A stretch of 10,257 bases of DNA from Methanocalculus sp. (lineage in GTDB: Archaea > Halobacteriota > Methanomicrobia > Methanomicrobiales > Methanocorpusculaceae). The position numbers were made by a program, and so were the translations under genes. How positions within the stretch are numbered: the first letter of the stretch is position 1; each line of letters begins with the position of its first letter. Shown here piece after piece: positions 5,932 to 10,257 of the stretch. The notes beneath the pieces are model-generated. The model ran no database searches and was not told the origin of the DNA. It was given only the letters and a program-made list of their open reading frames with translations. Location: positions 1-10,257 of the forward strand of contig NZ_JAUSCG010000034.1 in the NCBI RefSeq assembly GCF_030651615.1, written 5' to 3'.

Positions 5932-7116
5932 ATGTATCCGGATGAAGAGCGGGAAGGGCGGAGGAAATACCTCCTCATCCTCGGGGATGGAATGGCGGAT
6001 GAGCCAATAGAGGCGCTTGGTGGGCAGACGCCCCTTGAATATGCCTACACCCCACATATGGATACGATCGCCCGTGAAGGGCGGATGGGTCTCCTTGAGA
6101 CTGTTCCTGATGGTTTTGAGCCGGGATCTGATATTGCAAACCTTTCGGTTCTCGGATATGATCCGGCACTTTACTATACCGGGCGAGGTCCGCTTGAGGC
6201 GGTATCGATGGGTGTGGATCTCACAGAGGATGATATCGCATACCGGTGCAATCTGGTGACAGTGCGAAACGGTGTGATGGAAGATTTCTCTTCCGGGCAT
6301 ATATCGAGCGATGAGGGAAAACAACTCTTTGAATCGCTCCAGGAGGCTCTGCCTGAGGTCAGTCTCCACCCCGGGATCAGTTACAGAAACCTGCTTGTTC
6401 TTCATCATGGGCGTGGCGGCAGATCCACTCCTCCGCATGATATCGTAGGGGAAGAGATCGAACCTTATCTGCCTCAGGGAGATGATGCAGATATATTGCG
6501 GAGGTGTATGGCTGTTTCAGAGGAGGTCTTTGCCGGCCATCCCGTGAATAGTGGGCGTGCGCGGAGGGGTCTGCCGGAGGCTACTTCGATATGGCCCTGG
6601 AGTGGGGGAAAAACTCCTTCAATACCCTCATTTGAGAAGATGTTTGGTCTCTCTGGTGGTATGATATCAGCAGTGGATCTCCTCTTTGGTATCGCACGGT
6701 CTGCTCGCATGGAGTTAATCAGGGTGCCCGGAGCAACAGGATATCTTGATACCGACTATCATGGTAAGATTCGGTATGCTCTTGACGCGCTGAAGAGGCT
6801 CGACTTTGTCTATGTTCATGTTGAGGCACCCGATGAGGCAGGTCATTTAGGTAGCCTTGAAGAGAAGGTAAAAGCTATTGAGCGGCTTGATGAGGCGATT
6901 GGTATCGCTCTTGATAGTTTTAATGGGATCATCTGTGTTCTTCCGGATCACCCGACGCCAATCCGGCTTAAGACACATACAAGAGATCCTGTTCCCTTTG
7001 CAATCATCGGTAAAGGTCGTGACGATACACGCAGGTACTCTGAGCGGGAGGCCGAAAAGGGTTCATTTGGACAGATCCGGGGTCCGGATCTTCTCCCTCT
7101 GCTCTTTTCAGAATAA
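5932..7116 (+). CDS. Cofactor-independent phosphoglycerate mutase family enzyme (or proposed homoserine kinase)
   Basis: A 394-aa metalloenzyme of the alkaline phosphatase superfamily. The metal and catalytic residues are visible in order: LLILGDGMAD (Asp19), the nucleophile in GSDIANLSVLGYDP (Ser66), EAPDEAGHLG (Asp301, His305), LPDHPTP (Asp339, His340) and THTRDPVPF (His349). Canonical members interconvert 2- and 3-phosphoglycerate in the cytoplasm. The wording around the nucleophile (PGSDIANLSVLGYDP, then YYTGRGPLEAVSMGV) looks closer, from memory, to the subgroup annotated as proposed homoserine kinase than to the archaeal ApgM enzymes, which have a PGSDTxHL-type motif. Both functions stay open. 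I chose the ATG at 5932; the frame extends upstream to 5881, but those 17 codons overlap the promoter region and are poorly protein-like. No Shine-Dalgarno sequence is visible. Confidence 0.85.
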   Translation: MYPDEEREGRRKYLLILGDGMADEPIEALGGQTPLEYAYTPHMDTIAREGRMGLLETVPDGFEPGSDIANLSVLGYDPALYYTGRGPLEAVSMGVDLTEDDIAYRCNLVTVRNGVMEDFSSGHISSDEGKQLFESLQEALPEVSLHPGISYRNLLVLHHGRGGRSTPPHDIVGEEIEPYLPQGDDADILRRCMAVSEEVFAGHPVNSGRARRGLPEATSIWPWSGGKTPSIPSFEKMFGLSGGMISAVDLLFGIARSARMELIRVPGATGYLDTDYHGKIRYALDALKRLDFVYVHVEAPDEAGHLGSLEEKVKAIERLDEAIGIALDSFNGIICVLPDHPTPIRLKTHTRDPVPFAIIGKGRDDTRRYSEREAEKGSFGQIRGPDLLPLLFSE

Positions 7117-7251
7117 GCGGCATCAGATCCCTGCGTCATCATCCGGAATGTCAGCGGGGGTAACTCTCATCATCTGCCATCTGTATGTGGATCTTGAAGG
7201 GGGATGGTTCTTCCGCAAAACCTTATTCCTCCGTGAGGGGATAGTGAATGT

Positions 7252-7800
7252 ATGGGTTCCCGTAAACAGATGACGATCGGCATCACGATCAACCTTGATA
7301 ATTATGAAAATATCAGGTTCGATGTGACCGGCGAGGTTGAGTCGGACGAGGATGTCTCAGAACTTACCGGGTTCCTCGATGGTGTGCTTGCCGGGATTGG
7401 CCGGGAGGATCCTGTGACGGCAGAGCGTGTGGATCACTACAGGCGCAGGGTCTTTGGCTCTCTTCACCCTGGAGAGGCAGATGCAGGCTCAATTGCCTCC
7501 TGCCCGGTCACGGGTGATGAGGTGATGGAGATACAGACTGGTCATGATCTTTCGGGTGTTGATGCTCCCGAGCCTGTTCTTCCGTCTCCGGAATCTCCTC
7601 CTTTGGAAGAGGCTGCTTCATCTGAGGTTAGAGAAGATGCGGTTGCTCCTCCGGAGAAAGAGGATACCTCTTCTGTAAAACAAGCTGTCGGGTTATTCGT
7701 CTGTGAGGCATGTGGCGCCGGGGTGAATAAGGTTCAGCATGACGTCAGTCACCTCTTTATGAATAAAACACTCTGTAAAAAGTGTATGAACAAGAACTGA
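7252..7800 (+). CDS. Uncharacterised protein with C-terminal CxxC-CxxC zinc finger, paired with Orc1/Cdc6
   Basis: A 182-aa acidic protein that I cannot assign to a named family. Three parts can be seen. Residues 8-25 (TIGITINLDNYENIRFDV) form a beta-rich start resembling the 'INLGNYE' opening of small archaeal and phage proteins of unknown function. Residues 105-140 are a proline/glutamate/serine-rich linker, probably disordered. The C-terminus is a zinc finger, Cys151-x2-Cys154-x20-Cys175-x2-Cys178, with a HLFMNKTLCKKC pattern recalling the zinc fingers at the ends of some phage recombination or DNA-binding proteins. The gene ends 18 nt before the Orc1/Cdc6 start and is probably in one operon with it, suggesting a role near DNA replication, but this is inference. 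The ATG at 7252 is preceded by GAGGGG; ATG at 7270 is a plausible alternative start. Confidence 0.75.
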   Translation: MGSRKQMTIGITINLDNYENIRFDVTGEVESDEDVSELTGFLDGVLAGIGREDPVTAERVDHYRRRVFGSLHPGEADAGSIASCPVTGDEVMEIQTGHDLSGVDAPEPVLPSPESPPLEEAASSEVREDAVAPPEKEDTSSVKQAVGLFVCEACGAGVNKVQHDVSHLFMNKTLCKKCMNKN

Positions 7801-7818
7801 AGAGGAGGGAGGACTGTT

Positions 7819-8943
7819 ATGTCAAAGAGGTTGCTGATGTGGGATGAAACGCTCTTTCGTGACCCTATGGTCTTTGAGATCGATTTTATCCCTGATGAGT
7901 TCCTCTTTCGTGAACAACAGATTGCTGACCTTTCATTTCAGATTCAGCCTGCACTCCGGGGTGGCCGGCCGTTAAAGTCCCTCTGCCGCGGCCCTCCGGG
8001 TACCGGGAAGACGACGACGGTGAAGAAACTTTTTGAGGAGATTGAGGGGAATACAAAAAAGATCGTGCCTGTTCATGTGAACTGTCAGATTGATAATACC
8101 CGGTATGCGATCCTTGCCAGAATTTATAAACGACTTGCCGGCCATCTCCCCCAGGCTTCAGGAACAAGTTTTAAGCAGGTCTATGATGCGGTCTGTCGGC
8201 TTCTGGTGAAGGATGATCTGGTGTTAATCGTCTGTCTTGATGATGCGAATTATCTTCTCCATGAAAATGAGATTAACAATGTCCTCTACCCTCTCCTCCG
8301 TGCTCACGAGGCATATGAAACTGTCAGGGTCTCTGCAATTGTGATCTTCTCTGATATGGATGTTAATCCGGTGACAGCATTTGATGCACGGGTTGCCTCA
8401 GTCCTCCGCCCGACAGAGGTCTTCTTTCCTCCCTATACAGCAGCAGAGGTGGAAGAGATCCTCAGAATGAGGGTGTCTCAGGGTTTTTATCCAGGGGTTG
8501 TATCAGATGAGGTTCTTCATCTGGTGGTCGATCAGACGATGAGGGTGGGGGATCTCCGTGTCGGTATCGATCTTCTGAAGCGCGCCGGTCTGTTAGCGGA
8601 GAGGGACGCACGAAAATCGGTTAACCGGGAAGATGTCAGCAGGGCATATGAGGTCTCCCAGCGCTTCCATCTCTCTTCTCTTGTCCGATCTCTCCGGGAT
8701 GATGAGAAGGTGGTGCTCTCTGTTATCGGATCGATGAGCAGAGATGGCGTTGAGACCTCTGCGGGTGGTGTCCATAGCGGAGTTCTGGAGAAGATGAGCC
8801 TTGGTTATACGAGATACTATGAGATCATTAAAAAACTGGATACAATCCGGTTGATAAATCTGGATTACCGATCCGGCAGGGGAAGGACGCGGTTGATCAC
8901 ATTGAGGTTTGATCCTGAGACGGTCCTTGCCGAGGTTGGTTGA
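7819..8943 (+). CDS. Orc1/Cdc6 family replication initiator (divergent paralogue)
   Basis: A 374-aa AAA+ ATPase of the archaeal Orc1/Cdc6 family, which binds origin DNA and helps load the MCM helicase. Domains: AAA+ core about residues 25-200, lid about 205-285, winged helix about 290-374. Motifs: Walker A GPPGTGKTT (Lys64), Walker B LIVCLDDAN (Asp141, Asp142), arginine-finger-type FDARVASVL (Arg191) and sensor 2 GDLRVGIDLL (Arg247). Two positions differ from the canonical initiator: the Walker B glutamate is aspartate, and the sensor-1 asparagine of the usual ISND motif is serine (IFSD, Ser178). These changes match, as far as I remember, a second Orc1/Cdc6 lineage in Methanomicrobia often named cdc6-2. 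The start is supported by GGAGG-type sequences at 7804-7813. The preceding zinc-finger gene is 18 nt away. No origin recognition boxes are recognisable nearby. Confidence 0.9.
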   Translation: MSKRLLMWDETLFRDPMVFEIDFIPDEFLFREQQIADLSFQIQPALRGGRPLKSLCRGPPGTGKTTTVKKLFEEIEGNTKKIVPVHVNCQIDNTRYAILARIYKRLAGHLPQASGTSFKQVYDAVCRLLVKDDLVLIVCLDDANYLLHENEINNVLYPLLRAHEAYETVRVSAIVIFSDMDVNPVTAFDARVASVLRPTEVFFPPYTAAEVEEILRMRVSQGFYPGVVSDEVLHLVVDQTMRVGDLRVGIDLLKRAGLLAERDARKSVNREDVSRAYEVSQRFHLSSLVRSLRDDEKVVLSVIGSMSRDGVETSAGGVHSGVLEKMSLGYTRYYEIIKKLDTIRLINLDYRSGRGRTRLITLRFDPETVLAEVG

Positions 8944-9006
8944 TGGAGTTCATTTGGTAACTCTTATCTATTCTTCCTCACTCATTATTGATGCTAGAGG
9001 GATTAT

Positions 9007-9951
9007 ATGGTCAGTGTTAACGAACTTGGATTGGATCTCTTTGAAGAGCTTGTAGAAATCTCAGATCTCCTCAATGTCGCCTACCACGAACTCGATAATG
9101 GATCGCGTATTGTGGATTGCGGTGTGAGCGTGCCTGGTGGATATGGTGCTGGTGAATACTTCACCCGGATCTGTATGGGAGGCCTTGGCGAGGTCACATT
9201 CCGTATGGGAGAGATCGGCTCCTTCCCCATGCCCTTCATTGATATCAATACGGATTTCCCTGCAATCTCCTGTCTTGGTGCGCAGAAGGCCGGATGGACT
9301 GTGAAGGAAGGGAACTACTTTGCGATGGGGAGCGGCCCTGCCCGTGCGCTCTCGCTGAAGCCGAAACACACCTTCGAAGTGATCGAGTATGAGGATGAGT
9401 TTGACGCAGCTGTGATCTGCCTTGAGTCAGACACGCTTCCAAACGGCGAAGTGATGAAGAAGATTGCAGATGCCTGTAAGGTAGAGGTTGAAAATGTTGC
9501 TGCAGTCGTCGCACCGACCTCTTCAATGGTCGGATCTGTTCAGGTCGCCGGTCGTTGTGTTGAGACTGCGATCTACAAGTTAAATGAGCTTGGATTTGAT
9601 ACGAAGAAGATCATCTCCGGCTTTGGAACGGCCCCTGTTCCGCCGGTTCGCGGACCGAAGCTTGCAATGGGTGTGACAAACGATGCAACCATCTACCATG
9701 GCAGAATCTGCCTGACGATGAATGCGCCGGAGATCAAGGATTATCTCGATAAAATCCCAAGCAACACCTCGAAAGGCTATGGAAAGCCCTTCAATGAGAT
9801 CTTCAAAGAGGCAAATTATGACTTCTACCAGATCGATACCTCGCTCTTCTCACCGGCAGAGGTTATCATCAACGAACTTTCTGAGGGTGCGGTCTACCAT
9901 GTTGGTGCCGTCAACCCCGAGGTCACGCTGAAGTCGTTTGGTTTTATCTGA
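9007..9951 (+). CDS. mch: Methenyltetrahydromethanopterin cyclohydrolase
   Basis: A 314-aa cytoplasmic enzyme interconverting N5-formyl-tetrahydromethanopterin and N5,N10-methenyl-tetrahydromethanopterin, the third step of CO2 reduction to methane. The whole sequence follows the family: SVNELGLDLFEELVEISDLL at the N-terminus, GVSVPGGYGAGEYFTRICMG, INTDFPAISCLGAQKAGW, GSGPARALSLKPK, FGTAPVPPVRGPKLAMGVTN with its basic/proline loop, and the AVNPEVTLKSFGFI C-terminus. Length is normal. The ATG at 9007 has GAGGG about 6-10 nt upstream. It lies 63 nt after the Orc1/Cdc6 stop and has a possible weak TATA-like stretch (CTCTTATCTA, 8961-8970), so it probably has its own promoter. Codon use looks more C-rich at third positions (ATC, CTC, AAG), as expected for a highly expressed gene. 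Confidence 0.97.
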   Translation: MVSVNELGLDLFEELVEISDLLNVAYHELDNGSRIVDCGVSVPGGYGAGEYFTRICMGGLGEVTFRMGEIGSFPMPFIDINTDFPAISCLGAQKAGWTVKEGNYFAMGSGPARALSLKPKHTFEVIEYEDEFDAAVICLESDTLPNGEVMKKIADACKVEVENVAAVVAPTSSMVGSVQVAGRCVETAIYKLNELGFDTKKIISGFGTAPVPPVRGPKLAMGVTNDATIYHGRICLTMNAPEIKDYLDKIPSNTSKGYGKPFNEIFKEANYDFYQIDTSLFSPAEVIINELSEGAVYHVGAVNPEVTLKSFGFI

Positions 9952-9953
9952 AT

Positions 9954-9978
9954 GGGTTTCCCGGATAAGGGAAATCCC
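9954..9978 (+). terminator. Hairpin just after mch
   Basis: GGGTTTCCC (9954-9962) can pair with GGGAAATCCC (9969-9978) around a 6-nt loop, with one bulged T, giving about 9 bp. It begins two bases after the mch stop. The following sequence is only moderately T-containing, so it may be a terminator or an mRNA 3'-end stabiliser. Confidence 0.5.
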
Positions 9979-10007
9979 CCTCCTATTTGTGTTTCGGATC
10001 GGCAGTC

Positions 10008-10016
10008 TTTAATTAA
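10008..10016 (+). promoter_or_regulatory. Candidate TATA box of the tRNA-Val gene
   Basis: TTTAATTAA is centred about 34 nt upstream of the mature tRNA 5' end, a suitable distance for an archaeal promoter that leaves a short 5' leader removed by RNase P. Confidence 0.5.
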
Positions 10017-10045
10017 CTCGCGGCAATATCTATAGGAATCACAGA

Positions 10046-10119
10046 GGGCTTGTGGTCTAGCTGGTTATGACGTCGCCCTTACACGGCGAAGATCTCCGGT
10101 TCGAATCCGGACAGGCCCA
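10046..10119 (+). tRNA. tRNA-Val, anticodon TAC
   Basis: A complete cloverleaf can be drawn. The acceptor stem GGGCTTG pairs with CAGGCCC (one G-T wobble). The D arm is GTCTAGCTGGTTATGAC, the anticodon stem TCGCC/GGCGA encloses the loop CTTACAC (anticodon TAC at 10080-10082), and the T arm is TCCGG-TTCGAAT-CCGGA. The discriminator is A at 10119, the base expected for valine tRNA. CCA is not encoded, since T follows directly, and there is no intron in the anticodon loop. It decodes GUA and, by wobble, probably other GUN codons. Confidence 0.96.
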
Positions 10120-10125
10120 TTTTTT
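10120..10125 (+). terminator. Oligo-T terminator of tRNA-Val
   Basis: Six T directly follow the discriminator base, the usual stop signal for archaeal tRNA transcription. Confidence 0.65.
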
Positions 10126-10257
10126 ATATCGTTCTTTTCGCAATCTAAGCTCGTAAAGGACGTTATTCGTAACTCACTTATTGAAATATTCTTTTTAAGC
10201 GCAAATATCGCTGTATCGAAGAATCGGGAAGCTTTTAAGCCTGTGTTCTTCAGATAA
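10126..10257. other. AT-rich, apparently non-coding right end with repeated TATA-like motif
   Basis: No gene is supported here. CTTTTTAAGC (10191-10200) and GCTTTTAAGC (10231-10240) are near-identical 10-mers exactly 40 nt apart, both TATA-like. The second lies inside a dyad, GAAGAA (10218-10223) against TTCTTC (10246-10251). This could be the promoter region of a gene or RNA beyond the window edge. Confidence 0.35.

Noticed and set aside
5872..6438. 189-codon upstream extension of the DUF368 reading frame
   Set aside because: It lies antisense to the well-supported iPGM-like gene, lacks hydrophobic segments and would double the normal N-terminal part of the family. The GTG at 5869-5871 gives a standard length.
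7117..7251. Possible replication origin next to the Orc1/Cdc6 unit
   Set aside because: I looked for origin-recognition-box-like repeats here and in the gap 8944-9006 and saw none, nor a long AT-rich unwinding element.
6878..7273. 131-codon plus-strand frame overlapping the end of the iPGM-like gene and the following gap
   Set aside because: More than half of it is a different frame of a conserved catalytic region. The part in the gap (7117-7251) shows no recognisable domain.
1..10257. CRISPR arrays, insertion sequences, integrases or rRNA
   Set aside because: No regularly spaced repeats, transposase or integrase motifs, terminal inverted repeats or rRNA sequence were recognised on either strand.

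Overview
The window looks like a chromosomal stretch from a methanogenic euryarchaeon, most likely of the Methanomicrobia (Methanomicrobiales is my best guess). Supporting signs are methenyl-H4MPT cyclohydrolase (mch), a methanogenesis-marker-12 type protein, a four-subunit archaeal 2-oxoacid (pyruvate):ferredoxin oxidoreductase, an Orc1/Cdc6 replication initiator, a tRNA-Val without encoded CCA, short AT-rich TATA-like promoters and oligo-T terminators. Species assignment is inference.

Layout. Positions 1-2146 (minus strand): a tightly coupled por operon, porC-porD-porA-porB, with porB running off the left edge. Each junction is a 1-nt overlap or direct abutment of stop and start codons. Positions 2233-3105 (minus): an ASKHA-fold protein resembling methanogenesis marker 12. 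A 37-nt gap divides it from a divergent SDR-type UDP-sugar epimerase (3143-4093, plus), which ends in a T-rich terminator. Positions 4094-4411 hold no convincing gene. They lead into a small, AT-richer hicB-hicA toxin-antitoxin pair (4412-4892), which looks like an accessory insertion.

Positions 4987-5871 (minus): a DUF368 membrane protein, a family linked in bacteria to recycling of polyprenyl-phosphate lipid carriers. It is divergent from an alkaline-phosphatase-superfamily enzyme (5932-7116, plus) of the cofactor-independent phosphoglycerate mutase / proposed homoserine kinase group. Positions 7252-8943 (plus): an apparent two-gene unit, an unrecognised protein with a C-terminal zinc finger followed by an Orc1/Cdc6 paralogue with altered Walker B and sensor-1 residues. 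Then mch (9007-9951), a hairpin, tRNA-Val(TAC) with its own promoter and oligo-T terminator, and 130 nt of AT-rich, apparently non-coding DNA.

How it fits together. POR connects acetyl-CoA with pyruvate and ferredoxin for carbon assimilation. The iPGM-like enzyme would act either at the 2-/3-phosphoglycerate step or in threonine synthesis. Mch is a core step of the C1 pathway. The epimerase and the DUF368 protein point to surface glycan synthesis and lipid-carrier recycling. The least explained element is the zinc-finger protein paired with the divergent Orc1/Cdc6. No CRISPR array, transposase, rRNA or recognisable origin-recognition-box repeats were seen.
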